Assembly (NCBI GenBank): GCA_019973155.2
Contig: BPQB01000055.1
Location: 154,566 to 218,565, forward strand
Reading direction: 5' to 3'
DNA: 64,000 nt
Source of the DNA: Phanerochaete sordida
Lineage: Eukaryota; Basidiomycota; Agaricomycetes; Polyporales; Phanerochaetaceae
Shown: piece by piece, positions 42,667-53,864 of the stretch
How the letters are laid out: every line of letters starts with the position of its first letter
Position numbering within the stretch: the first letter of the stretch is position 1
Position numbers and translations under genes: made by a program
The notes under the pieces: generated by a model
Database searches by the model: none
Told to the model about the DNA's origin: nothing
The model's input: only the letters and a program-made list of their open reading frames with translations

Positions 42667-44803
42667 CTATTTCCCAACGATATCCGCAAGTTGAGTCTTC
42701 GGGATGGCCTCTGCAAACGCGAGCTGCTGCAGCCGGGTGTGCGTCGCCTGCTCGTACGCGAACGCAAAGGATATCAACGTGAACTCGCTGAACGCGGTGC
42801 CCATGAACGAAAGGCCGAATGGCTGGTTTGGTCCGCTCGAGCGAGTAGGCTGCGCAGGAGAGAGCGTAGTGTTGGGCGGCTGGAAGCCGAGAGGAACTAC
42901 GGGCTAATTTAGAGGCAGTCATCCAATTCCATGTCAGCCACTGACCTGTGACGATAGGATAGCCTGCGATAGCTGCAGGACGGGGAGAGCCGCTGCTGGG
43001 CAAGATCAAGGCGTCGAGGTTGAACATCTCGAGGGTGGCATCGATACCGCGAGTTTGGCCGAGATCCTTATCAGCCGCCAATGCGTCGAAGTAAGCTTGG
43101 TCGACGGTAGTGTTTTCGGAAGCAATGAACCTTGAAGTCATTCGCTAAGTTAACACATAAAATTTATGCATTGACAGAGGCTTACCTCGATTGAGACGTC
43201 CAAAACGGTTCGACCAACTCTTGGTCAGCATGAGCGGTGTTGAATGCTATCAGGTCTGCCAGAGTCTTCACGCCCGTAGGGACATGCACGAGCCCCGAGA
43301 TGTAGTTCTCCACATCAACCTGGAAGCCGAAACAGCAATCAGGATGTATCTGACTGTCGCAGTGTAAGAAGTACTTGCCTTGAAGTCAGTTAGCAACACC
43401 AGAGTCTCATTGTTGCTAGCCTCGAGCTCCGCAAAATCTGGGAAATCGGCCGGGTCGACGATCGCCGCGCCCATCTTCTCCATAAGAGCGATCGACGCGT
43501 TCAGCGCTGCGATGACATTTGCATTCTTGCCTGCGAACTGGCGCGCGACGCCAAGGCGGGCACCGCGGAGCGCATCTTTGTCGAGAGCCTTCGTGAAGTC
43601 GGGAACGTGCAGCGGCTGCGAAAGCGTGAAGTTGTCGCGAGGGTCGCGTCCCGCGATGATCGACAGGATCGTAGCGGCGTCGGTGACGGAGCGTGCCATG
43701 GGCCCGACCGTGTCTTGGTGCTTAGATATAGGCACCACTGTGTCTTTAGTTAGCACACGGCCCTCTAGCTCATGCAGAAAGACACCGACCTCCTGCACGC
43801 GAGGTGAGCCCCACCGTCGGCTTGATACCCACGAGGTTGTTGATCTCGCTCGGGGATATAATCGAGCCATCCGTCTCCGAACCCAAGGAAGCAGCTGCCA
43901 GGCCAATCGCCGTCCCGATGCCGCTTCCTGAGCTCGAGCCCGACGGGCTACCGAGAGGGACGTACGGGCTTGACGACTGCCCCCCACGACCAGAGAAGCC
44001 AGACGGGCACCCGCGGAAGTTGGCCCATTCGCTGAGGTTCGCTTTCCCAAGGAGAATTGCCCCTGCCGCGCGGAGCCGCGCAGCGACCCCCGCGTCTCGG
44101 GGCACGACCGACCCCAGAAGTGCGAACGACCCTGGCACGCGTGTATCAGCGGCCGGTGTACAGAGGATGTCGCACAGTCGTACCAGCGGTCGTATTCATG
44201 CCTGGCAGCGCAGGTGAGTTTCACGTGTGGAATGCGATGTTCTGCAGCGCACCTTCAGAGTGCAGCGTCGCAATGTTGTCCTTCAGCAGAATCGGGATGC
44301 CATGCAGAGGCCCACGATTACCAAGAATCCTGCGCTCAATGTCCAGCGCTCTCGCTTGTGCGAGCGCGCTCGGGTTCGTCTCGATGACGGCGCGCAGGGT
44401 GGGACCCTGCAGGTTCACCTCTTCGATCCTGGCAAAATACGCCTGGACGTCCTATGAGCAGGTACCCTTAAAGCTCAAATGGCCCACGGACTTTGACGAG
44501 GTCTTCGCTCGAGAAGAGCTCCTTCGCGAGCCCCTCCTGGAGCTCCGCGATGGACGCCTCGTAGAGGTCTGGGAACGTCATGGCGCGCGCAGCAACAACG
44601 CCCGCGTCTGACGCGGACGAGAAGAGGCGCGGCGAGAGGCACAAGCTCAGTAAAGCGGCCTGCACGGCGAACAGGGAGAGCGCGAACGACACACGGTGCG
44701 TGGTCACGCAATGCCACAAGCGAGACACGTCCTGAGCGTTCTGTTGTGCGTCAACCGCCAGAGCCGGCGAGCCTTTATGCTGTCCGGGTGCCTTCGACGG
44801 CAT
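42667..44803 (-). CDS. Amidase-signature family hydrolase, probably secreted or membrane-anchored
   Basis: First exons: 44803-44492, 44451-44253, an 18-base microexon 44201-44184, then 44131 onward; later introns were not all fixed. The stop at 42667-42669 follows LADIVGK. The start at 44803 precedes a hydrophobic stretch (VSFALSLFAVQAALLSLCLS), which fits a signal anchor. Amidase-signature residues: GIPILLKDNIATLHSEG with the catalytic lysine; MNTTAGSFALLGSVVPRDA; the Gly/Ser loop GSPSGSSSGSGIGTAIGLAA with the bridging serine; and GSETDGSIISPS with the nucleophile serine. The C-terminal part reads DTVGPMARSVTDAATILSI, FNLDALILPSSGSPRPAAIA and NQPFGLSFMGTAFSEFTLI. Enzymes of this family release ammonia from amides; the substrate is unknown. 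The gene lies between two 52-base direct repeats. Confidence 0.88.
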
Positions 44804-45298
44804 GGCTCGTCTGCGGGAGGGAGCCACGATCGATAAGCCGCAGTGAAGAGGCGAGGAGGTCACGGACGCAAGACGTACCCTGCGCGGGACGCGCGCTCGG
44901 ATGATCTGCCCACGGCGGGCGCGCGGGAACCTCTTACCTCGATCGGATATACGTATGGTTGCGCGTCCCGCGGGAGCTGTAAGGGAAGCGATAAGGTGCG
45001 ATATGTGCAAGGAAGACGCGACGTCCAAGACGCCTGGGATACGGTTCATACGTAAGATGCTTGGAAGCCCCAAAGCCTCAGAAACACGCCGTTCTTCGAT
45101 CCTATCCTGACCGTGTTCGATGCTATCCCGATCCATTAAAAACGACGTCCAGTAATCGTACCAATACAAGGTTAAGTCACCATAGTTCAACACGACTTGC
45201 GACCTCAGTCCATTCAGGGGTGAACTAGGACCTTGACTGGAGAGAGACAGGTCAGAACGTACGTCCGTGCTTTCGCCTGGATATCGACTCACTTTCGG

Positions 45299-45350
45299 AG
45301 AAATCGGATGCGTATCGTACGAGTAATACAAGGTATAAATAAATAGTGTT
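45299..45350. repeat. 52-base direct repeat, right of amidase
   Basis: Second copy of the repeat at 42502-42553, in the same orientation, ending tataaataaatagtgtt. Confidence 0.8.
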
Positions 45351-45604
45351 TAATTTCATACGCTCGGCCGCAGTGGGCCAGACGATGTACCACCTGGCAA
45401 TCGCCACCTCACTTCACGAGATGATGCCCCGATAGGTCATTATTTCGTCATTGTCCGGCCCTCTCAATCTGCGAGCCTCCAGCCTCAATTTATTACAATA
45501 CATGGGGGAGCCAGTGTCACCTCGGGGAATTACATGACCTATTTGTATTCATCGTCCACTCCCTTTTGAACATTAATCTCAGGAATATATATGATCCGTT
45601 GGTC

Positions 45605-46660
45605 TTAAATTTGCACGGAGACCTGTATGATTCCCATCAGGCGGATCTCGAACTCGATGTTACGGTACTGGTAGGACATGTAGTCGAGGATGTACTCTGC
45701 GAGATCTATAAGCGTCACGAAGCAAAGCACAGAAACTGAGCAAACGCATCATAATTCGCAAGAGTGCATACCGTCTACACCACTGAGCGGCGCGCACGGA
45801 CGGCGTGGCTACGACAACCATCACGAAAATTGGTGTGCTTCCACAGGAGGCCGGCGTTCTTCTCGTGACTACAGATGGCATTGTTGACGATGAACGCGGT
45901 ACCGTCGTGCTTGAAGAACGCGCCAGGCTACGCCGTCGCTAAAGATCAGCGAAGACGCCTGAATCGGATGTATGAATACTGACCAGATAGTGAATCTGGC
46001 CAGGGCAGCCATAGACCAGTGTATGCTCGTGGAACGCCAGCAGCCGAACATCAGCCAGTGCCCTAACCCGGTCACTGAAACGCTCACAGATTTGCATGTT
46101 CCACTTCTGTCACTCGAGCTTGGAGTCCTTAAGCCTGTCCTCGGGCTGGACGACATGTAGCGGCCTGATATCGTCACGCAGCTTGTGCGTCTCCCCCTTC
46201 TGCTGAAGCCTCACATCGATGAGGTCGTGCAGCCAATGGTGGCGGTCGAGCGGCCGCAGACGGACGTCACGACCGCGTCATCTGCGAGGGTCGCTTCTTC
46301 TTCGCGGACGAAAAGTCGACGGACATGCCCGCAGCCATGTAGTTGCCTTTCGCGGGCCCGGTGTATGCGTGCGGGGACTTAATGCCCAAGCTGATACCAC
46401 ATCGACGAACTGAAGATACGCAACTCAGCGTTTATAAAGATGCAGATCGACAGAAGTACGCACGTCGGCGTCGGACTTCCGCACTATGGTTGGTTTAGGC
46501 TCAGGATCCTTGCCGAGGAACGCGAGGACGTCACGCCTGGGCGATGGTAGGAGGCATTTCGTGATGAGGGGGATTACTTTCGTATCCGCCTTCTCTAGTG
46601 CATACCGCCACAGAGCAAGCGTGGCAGCGATGATCTCTGAGTCCTCTGAGGGACTCAACA
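45605..46660 (-). pseudogene. Copper amine oxidase pseudogene
   Basis: Decayed, shortened copy of the intact gene at 54813-57492. Recognisable pieces on the minus strand are IIAATLALWRYALEKADTKV and PSPRRDVLAFLG (second exon), followed by fragments matching later exons, down to EYILDYMSYQ and EIRLMGIIQV. Compared with the intact copy it lacks roughly 465 bases (between the equivalents of about 56585 and 57050) and another roughly 170 bases near 46030. The intron donor after the TPQ tyrosine (LANY) is changed from GT to AT, and a stop ends the frame soon after IIQV, so the C-terminal half is gone. No first exon was found. Confidence 0.85.
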
Positions 46661-47749
46661 TACATGCCGTCTTGCTCCATTGTTGGGTATAGACGGGCCA
46701 GACCACATAGCGTCTTCTGGTTCTTGTGAGCAGATATCCTAGACCTTGCGGTGGCTGCTGGAGTCGCCGTTTAAGATCATTGCTGAAAGACGTGGCCTCC
46801 GGACAGTCTGCTCTCTTGCTGAATGGGTGTGCACATGCTGATGGTGGTGTTCGTACTAGGCCCGGGCCATACACGCGTTCTAAGACGATCAGCTGCCGTC
46901 AGGGGCAAGAGGAGAGAATCACACCCCCCAGAGCCGCTGAAGTACCGTCCTCTCAAAGAAAAACTCGCATCGACCTCGCATCTCGACGACAGATCTTCAA
47001 CTGCATTCCATGGTCATGTCCGCGGCTCTGGGCGAATATCAGCGGCTCGACAGGCTGTACAAATGGATCCACGCACCGCAATACTTTAAATGGCGTAATA
47101 CTTGGCGAGACGCACAGATCCGAGCGTATGTTGTGTGATAGTGAGAATGATCTGGAGTTCAGCGATGAAATCTGCTTCGCAAGGCACTCCTCTCATACGT
47201 GGAGGCCCCGCCGGCATTCCTCATGAAAAAGCATGCCTGCGTGCAAGGCAAGTACTTGAGATATTCGAGCTTTTAGAAAATGGCTTGAATCAGCTTATCG
47301 AGCAGACCACAGAACATCTGCGCGCGCACCTGTTGTGCTCTTGTCCCGTTGACACCCTCCGCGTTAAATCGCCGCTCGCACGCTTCCCGGGTGTTTGAGA
47401 CGCGGCATAAAGCTATACTTAAGCTAATGCAGGAAGATTTTAACTCGTAGCATAAATAAATAAGTCGCACATGCAGAAGAAGAAGGAACAGTCATGATTG
47501 AGATACTTGGTAGGAGCGAAGCCCATCCGCCCTCAGGCGCGCGTCGGCATGAGCCCGCGGAGCGCCGCCGCATGCGTATACCGGAAAGGGAGGTATGCTG
47601 GAACCCGGAGCGCGGGCCGTCGAGCCCCGTCCGCGCCGCCGCCGTCGCGGCCACTTGCCATCCACCACCACGATTCAGAATTTCAGAGGGTACGAGCCAA
47701 TTTATTCCCTTCGGCTCCCTCCGCTAATTCTCAAGCACGGCATAGAGCC
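46661..47749. other. Spacer before F-box gene K
   Basis: No gene supported. The upstream part may hold further amine-oxidase remnants. Before K, ccggaaagggaggtatg (47581-47597) is a weak version of the array promoter element, and catccaccaccacgatt (about 47661-47677) resembles sequence 5' of gene F (catccaccaccacgaac at 32080-32096). Confidence 0.5.
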
Positions 47750-48982
47750 ATGTGTAGCATACCCTTAGAGCTTCAGGAACATGCCTTAGATTGCTTGCGT
47801 GGCGATCGACGAACTCTCGTCTGCTGCGCTTTGGTTTGCAAGGCGTGGATTCAAAGAGCGCGACACAACTTGCTCCATACCATACACATCGACTGGGAAG
47901 ACAGAGCACGCACACGCCGCCTGTTCAATGCGCTGCAGGGAGCCCACGCACATGTTCACAACCTGACGCTCTCGTCCAAAGCCGGTCTACAGCCTGAAGA
48001 GTTCGTGGCACTCTTTGAAGCCCTGGAGAACCTCGAGATACTCTCCATTCATGTCCTCAGTACAACTCCGGGGATACTCTCATTTATATCCTCCCTCACG
48101 GGCGATGCTACCACTGGCGAACGGCTGCTTTCCGCAATCACGAACAAGGCGCAGCTCCGCGCTCTAGAGTTCACGATGCCCAGTCGCGCGCTCTACGCGT
48201 GGACTCCCAACACAGGGCCGCAGCCCTCGAGCACCGTGCTCGGCCATAGTCTCCGCCGGCTCCATTCGTTCCACGGCCACATGTTCCCGGTGGAGCGGAT
48301 GTACCGCCTCTGGGCCGCCATCACTGCAGCGAAAGCGCAGGAAGGTGCCGTCCCGCTCACACACCTCGGAACGTCGATGGCACGGAGCGGGTTCCAGCCG
48401 TTCGCACGCTTCCTCGAAGCTTCGGGGACTCATCTCCAGTCCCTCCACTTGGACATGCGCGTCGTCGCGTTCTGGCGCGAAGATAACGCTGTCGATGGTA
48501 CGCACGCTGACTCTTTTCCGCGCTGCGCTAGTTGACACACTGGTACTGCACTTCCAGCTTTCCACTCAAGCGGGCTATCGCTATCGGGCTGCCGGCAGCT
48601 GCGCAAACTCACGGTCGGCCTGCACGCTCCGTCGCGGCGCTGGAGCTGTAGCCACGTCTCCGTCTTCGCCGCGCTTCTCTGCACAACAGCGCGGTGCGCA
48701 CCACTAGCGCACATCACCGTCATCTTCGACATCCTCACCACGGAAGCCTTCGAGATCCCTGGCTTTCCAGAGGGACTCGCCGCGCTGGACGGGCGCATGG
48801 CTGAGATGCCTCAGCTGAGACGCGTGGACTGGCTGCTCGCCCAGAGCGGCGGGGGCCGCCAACAATCGCCAGACGACGTCAATAGCGTGGAGTATCGGAG
48901 CGGCATGCTCAAGACGTATTTTTGTGCGGTTGCGCGACGCGAGGAGGTCGAAGTATCATGGAGGGCGCTGAGGAGAGATTAA
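47750..48982 (+). CDS. F-box/LRR-like family protein K
   Basis: Exons 47750-48497 and 48558-48982 with a 60-base phase-1 intron. Exon 1 is 748 bases, as in D and F. It starts MCSIPLELQEHALDCLRG; the frame is open far upstream, but paralogs fix the start. The F-box has LVCKAWIQRARHNLLHTIHI. The body has VHNLTLSSKAGLQPEEFVAL, GERLLSAITNKAQLRALEF, LRRLHSFHGHMFPVERMYRL and THLGTSMARSGFQPFARFLE. Exon 2 has FHSSGLSLSGCRQLRKLTVG and MAEMPQLRRVDWLLAQSGGG, ending WRALRRD. It is very close to gene F in both exons and intact. Confidence 0.88.
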
Positions 48983-49774
48983 GAAGGTGGCCGAGGACGG
49001 GAGGTGCATAGGCGCAAGCGGAAGCATCATATGCTTGACCAGCATGACAACTGGTATGTAATCACCTGCGTTTCTCATAAAGCTGCCTTCATGTAGCTTC
49101 AAGACGCAGAGGATAGCCCGAATATAATACGCGATTTTTTATCTCGTCATCGATGGCCTCGAACGCAAGTAACGGGTCCACGTGCCCTTCGCCTCGGTCT
49201 GCAGGTCATAGCGTCGGTTAGTCCTCTGCAGTCCATGCCGCGCCATGGCATAGCCCGGACAGACGCGGTGCATACGTCTTTTCGCACGTGGCTCTAGTAT
49301 CTCGAGATCTGACACTGCGAGTCCAGCCGCCGCCACGCTCGCTGTGGGCTATTTGAACCATGCGCATACTCATGTTCGCACAATGCGCCGACTACTGGCA
49401 CCTACGGACTCAGAGCGATGCAGCACAAGGTGCAGGTTATATATGCGAGCTGCTCCCGCTGCAATCGGAGCGCTTCGAAAGCTCATGGTAGCCCTGCAGA
49501 GCACAGGACGAGAACTGAGCAGCCCACCTCGTGAACCACCAGAGACGTTCTACGTGTCAAGAATGCTCACCAGAGACCGTGCTCGCCGCACCGGCTCGTC
49601 TCGCACAGTTAGCGGATGTCTGGCTCAGCTACAGCTTGGGAGACGCCTGCAACGGGAATCCCCTGGACGTGACAGAAGTATGACTTCGGCTATCCCAGGA
49701 TGCCAGCGATTCTCTCTCAAAGGTTGTATTTCGGTACGAAAGTGACAGGCTGATATGATTGGACAAACACATGC
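48983..49774. other. Spacer, nothing recognised
   Basis: Only short frames; this is the 3' side of both F-box K and HET gene 2. Confidence 0.5.
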
Positions 49775-52063
49775 TTATCGATATACGTTGTACGGTACCC
49801 TTTGGACATTGTAGTCTTGAACATACACGATACGTCTTTCTACCCACTGGCGTATGTGGCCCGGCAACCAAGCGCCATAGTATACCGCCGAGCCCGACCA
49901 CTCGATCAAGCCACATTTGACCACCCTCTGTACCGTTTGGCCATCTACCTCCATCTCTCCTACAACTTGGACAACGAGGGAAACGTCTCGCCCGAAGGAA
50001 ACGACGTCGTACTTGATGCCTGGGTTGTATCGACCGTAAATACAATATTTCGTTGAGGTGTTTTTCCATCTGAAGTGCTCCAGCAATGGTGTGCACACCT
50101 CGAGCTTGTGGGTATGGTTACTCAGCGCAAACTGTGATACTGAGAGTTCACCAAGATGTATAACGTCCTGGAAGTAAATCCCAGGCTCGCTGTCGCCTAG
50201 GGACCGTTCGTCGACGAGGTGCACCGGTTTTGCTAGGTTGTAGTAGAGCATGGGTATCCGCTCAGGGTCAGAGAAGCTCTGATTGTAGCTGCTGTACTCC
50301 TTGTACTCCTCGAGCGACGGAAGTAGCGAGGCGCTTTGCGGGTTGTGCTTCAAGTGCAGCCCAACAATTTCTCGCCGGAACTCGGGGTCTATATGCTTGA
50401 GCAGCAAGACCCACGCTTCATCGGGTGTCATGTTGAGATCGTAGATCGGTAATGTGATGCAGCCAAAGACGTATGCAAGACCGTGCACCCTGTCCAAGTC
50501 GCTCTCGCAGTGGCGCTTCTGGATGGCTTGCACGGCGTCACTGCGTTGACCCTGGTATCTCTGTAGGATGGCATCCGAGAGAGACTCTTGGAAGAAGGCA
50601 CACGCTTGGCTGGTGGCAAGAGTGGCTTCTGTCGCGCCACCAAGCAACCATTGCCGAGTTCCTTCTTGTAGCGTCCAGACGCGGTTAAGCCAGTGCCTCT
50701 CGGAGTGTAATGTGACCTCGTCCAGCTTGAGAGGAAGACCCAAGCCGTTGAAATAAATGACACAGGGCAGCTTGTGGCTGTATATGTATCCAATTGTGGG
50801 TATGTCCGTTCTCCACTCCTCCGCTCGCAGGGCTTCGCCCTGTGGGTTTCCGCGCTGTCGTATACAGAGAATGTCCAACCAGGCGTATTCAGCGCCATAG
50901 TTGAGCAGCTCCACGCGGACATGCTCAAGAGTTGTCATGGTATCAGGATCTTGCGTTTTCTGGTCATCATCCAGGACTCCTGGAACGGGTACAGGCCACT
51001 GGTAGGCATTGATCGAAGTCTCAATGCTGCGACGGGCTGTGGGATGGCACCAGCTGTGAGAAACTGTCCAGATGTTCGGAGGAATGGGTCCTTCGGAGAC
51101 AAGATGAAATGGAACAATGCGATTGCTGAGGAGATCCCAGAGCCGCCGCGGGGGTAGTTCTGCGTTGCTAATATATGTGCCATGGACGGCGTCCCGCCGC
51201 ATCGCCTCGTCTGCAAGGCGGCGATCCTCGAGAGTGCGAAGAAAGTGCGAGAAATCTGCGTTTTTCACCGTTCGCCAGTGGGCATAGGCTTGCCCAAAGT
51301 CCATCGGGCGGACGGACTGCATTGTGTTGAAATGTTGCGTTTCATCGTCGATCCGGTGCAGTGCACGTCCAACAATGGATCCGTTGATGAAGTATTCGAG
51401 GCATTGCCGAACTCCTTTGCCGTCCAATTGGACATCGGTGCCCAGCACGTTGTTAAGGATCTGCAGTAGTCTCTGCACTCCCATGAACGAGCATGGCGTA
51501 TCCGCAAGGTCATTTGGGATGGTCTGCGCACTAGTATGAACCCATTGGAAGGGAATGGCAGATCTAGGTTCGGGCTGTAGGGTAAATGTCTTGCCTGTGC
51601 GTGAGGATGCGAACAGTTCTTGCAGCTCTTCCTCAGGAATGCCTGAGGATGCGAGTTCAAGCAGTACCCACGAATAGAAACGGCGATTGCGATCGTTCAA
51701 TATCGTGTTGATCGCAAATGTGGGGAAAGCAAATACTCGCTGGCCTTCTTCTAGGAAATCGAAAGGTGATCTTGGAACCCAATTGGACTCGTCCGAAGTT
51801 GAAGTTGAGTTCCTGTCTGGATGACGATCCCAAAAAGCGGAACGTCGCTCCCACAGTGGCAGCCTTTGAACCTGCATCAGGTTATTACCAAAGACGACCA
51901 AACAGGGCAGCTGGAATGGGCACGTTGCATCATAATAAGTATGCAATAGTGCATCAGTCATTTGAAGAGATGACCCACTGCTAAGCGCCTCTTTTTCAAT
52001 ACGGGATAACGCCCTTTTTGTATGCAGTAATGAGTCCGTGCATAGGCAACAAATGGCTGTCAA
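49775..52063 (-). CDS. HET-domain protein 2
   Basis: One long exon of about 760 residues. It is similar along its length to HET protein 1: SSGIPEEELQELFASSRTG, IPFQWVHTSAQTIPNDLADT and FGQAYAHWRTVKNADFSHFL. HET motifs are WTVSHSWCHPTARRSIETS, EYAWLDILCIRQRGNP, EEWRTDIPTIGYIY and NRVWTLQEGTRQWL, with YDVVSFGRDVSLVVQ near the end. The stop is at 49775-49777. An upstream exon near 52190-52480 reads RRITPLDFLKSERTKIGDYI and STPSGGQRWNVDFPT across an intron, so the true start is probably beyond 52500. Because those 5' exons were not resolved, the coordinates cover the main exon only. Confidence 0.85.
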   Translation of the reverse strand: MTAICCLCTDSLLHTKRALSRIEKEALSSGSSLQMTDALLHTYYDATCPFQLPCLVVFGNNLMQVQRLPLWERRSAFWDRHPDRNSTSTSDESNWVPRSPFDFLEEGQRVFAFPTFAINTILNDRNRRFYSWVLLELASSGIPEEELQELFASSRTGKTFTLQPEPRSAIPFQWVHTSAQTIPNDLADTPCSFMGVQRLLQILNNVLGTDVQLDGKGVRQCLEYFINGSIVGRALHRIDDETQHFNTMQSVRPMDFGQAYAHWRTVKNADFSHFLRTLEDRRLADEAMRRDAVHGTYISNAELPPRRLWDLLSNRIVPFHLVSEGPIPPNIWTVSHSWCHPTARRSIETSINAYQWPVPVPGVLDDDQKTQDPDTMTTLEHVRVELLNYGAEYAWLDILCIRQRGNPQGEALRAEEWRTDIPTIGYIYSHKLPCVIYFNGLGLPLKLDEVTLHSERHWLNRVWTLQEGTRQWLLGGATEATLATSQACAFFQESLSDAILQRYQGQRSDAVQAIQKRHCESDLDRVHGLAYVFGCITLPIYDLNMTPDEAWVLLLKHIDPEFRREIVGLHLKHNPQSASLLPSLEEYKEYSSYNQSFSDPERIPMLYYNLAKPVHLVDERSLGDSEPGIYFQDVIHLGELSVSQFALSNHTHKLEVCTPLLEHFRWKNTSTKYCIYGRYNPGIKYDVVSFGRDVSLVVQVVGEMEVDGQTVQRVVKCGLIEWSGSAVYYGAWLPGHIRQWVERRIVYVQDYNVQRVPYNVYR

Positions 52064-52189
52064 AGCTTACGAAGTGTTATGCGTTCTGTGATATCGGTCA
52101 AGGAAGCTACATATGGGCTGACATATATTCCCTCCTATTACTACTGTCAGGGATAGATACACCCTTGTATAATTTCATATTCTACTTAC

Positions 52190-52480
52190 GCCGTACGCTG
52201 TAGGAAAGTCCACATTCCATCTTTGTCCTCCAGATGGAGTGCTACCTAAATACAGACAGTGAGTCTCATCATTTGAATATATTCAAGTTTCTCCAAGCTT
52301 ACCATTTGGCGGCCTTACAAAAATTGGATTTATGTAGTCTCCTATCTTTGTCCTCTCGCTCTTTAGGAAATCTAGAGGTGTGATCCGACGTTCGGCCAGC
52401 ATTTCGAAGCGCTGTAGTGCTCTATGGTGAATGCTACATATCACATAGAACAGTCAGACAAACCTTGAGTACTGAAAACC
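52190..52480 (-). other. Probable 5' exons of HET gene 2
   Basis: Minus-strand reading gives RFEMLAERRITPLDFLKSER, continuing to IFVRPPNG, then an intron beginning gtaagcttgg, then STPSGGQRWNVDFPTAYG before gtaagt. The TPSGG-x-RW motif matches the segment upstream of HET gene 1. Exact ends and the start codon were not determined. Confidence 0.5.
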
Positions 52481-52499
52481 CGTGTTCGATCGGCCGCAG

Positions 52500-53860
52500 C
52501 TCAGATCCCTCGATATAGGCGTAATCTATGTCGAAGACTTAGCAATTTCACAACACACTCATGCAGATGATAGTTTACCGTTTGTGAGCAATGTAGTATT
52601 GCACGTAACTGCACTACGTCGATCGATCTCGCTCCAGTCAGGAGAAGAGGGGACGGAACCACGGCCATCCATTTGCTGGAGGTACTGAATCCCAGAGGAC
52701 ACACAGGTTTTTGACATACTACTCACGCTGGAAGCAGGTGATAGGGGGGAAAGTGTAAGTGCAGTAGAGGCAGCAGCATGGCCTACATGTGCAACAATGA
52801 GCGCAAGTGTTTAATTATCCTTAATTCGAACTCACTGTCCTCAAGATTGCTCATAGTCTCATGAACGTTGCTTGTTGACGTACTTTCAATGTCCCTGGTA
52901 GCAAGGAGAGGGGTACGCTGGGAACGCCAAGATCCGTATGTGCACAGAGAAGGAATAGATCGTGGGATACACAACGTACTTCGTTCGCTGCCGGTGCTGA
53001 TATAGCTGTCTTTCGTCTACAGGGAAAGCACTCTGCATGAGATAGAATCAGCGATTCATGTCGCCCTCCAATATGTGGCAACTCACGGCCCATGGCTCTT
53101 GGTACTGGAGAGACGATAGCTGTGGCACAGTCGAGGTGTTCGCAATGCGGTAGCTGAGAGACAAGTTGCGAAACGTGTGAGTACCGTGTATCTGTATCAT
53201 GAAACAGGCCAGTAGTTCCCACGAGAAGAGGTGCAACTGACGCCGCGAATAAAGTGCATTCAGCAGGCGCAATCCGCGCGGCCCGATAAGTCATCGATCA
53301 GCGTCACATTGCAACGCGAGGCAAAGAAGCAAAAGATAAGAAGCAGGCATAAAGCCAGCACGCCGACAGCGTGTTTCAAGACGGACCTTTGTCGCTAGAA
53401 GCCCACATCAGCATTGCTCTAGAGGCCGATGCATAAGGGAAGCATGTATCACTGTGAATCACCAAGTGTATGGTTCGTTTATTGTCATTCATATATTCTG
53501 CGAAACAGGTTCATGGATGTACTGCATTGAATTTATATCCAGTGGTGACACGATCCTTTGCGGCAGCCGTGACATGTGTGGGGCGAGGCGAGGGTGAGCG
53601 GGAACATGTCTGAATCTGATCCCCGGATTTTTGCTGCAGAGCCATCCGAGGAATAGAAGAGCCCCTACAGCATCTGTACACCCACCTGTCGCAGCGCTCC
53701 TACCGTTATCCTCCCTTCGCTGGCACATCCATCGGGCCCTTGATCCATAGCACATCTACATATGTATACTACGGGTCATAAAATAGCTGCGCGCCTGAGC
53801 GCACTTCAAGAGGAGAGCGTTACACGGCGAAAGGCTGGCATATAGCTACTAGTCGGAGAT
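52500..53860. other. Spacer with no supported gene
   Basis: Minus-strand frames at 52851-53294 lack domains. The stretch around 53255-53295 (ttcagcaggcgcaatccgcg) resembles 58915-58935 (ttcagctggtgcgattcgcg), which hints at a shared decayed sequence. Confidence 0.4.
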
Positions 53861-53864
53861 CTCC

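Noticed and set aside
44804..45331. Extension of the amidase N-terminus upstream to 45331
   Set aside because: The extra 176 codons have no protein-like features; the Met at 44803 is followed by the expected hydrophobic stretch.
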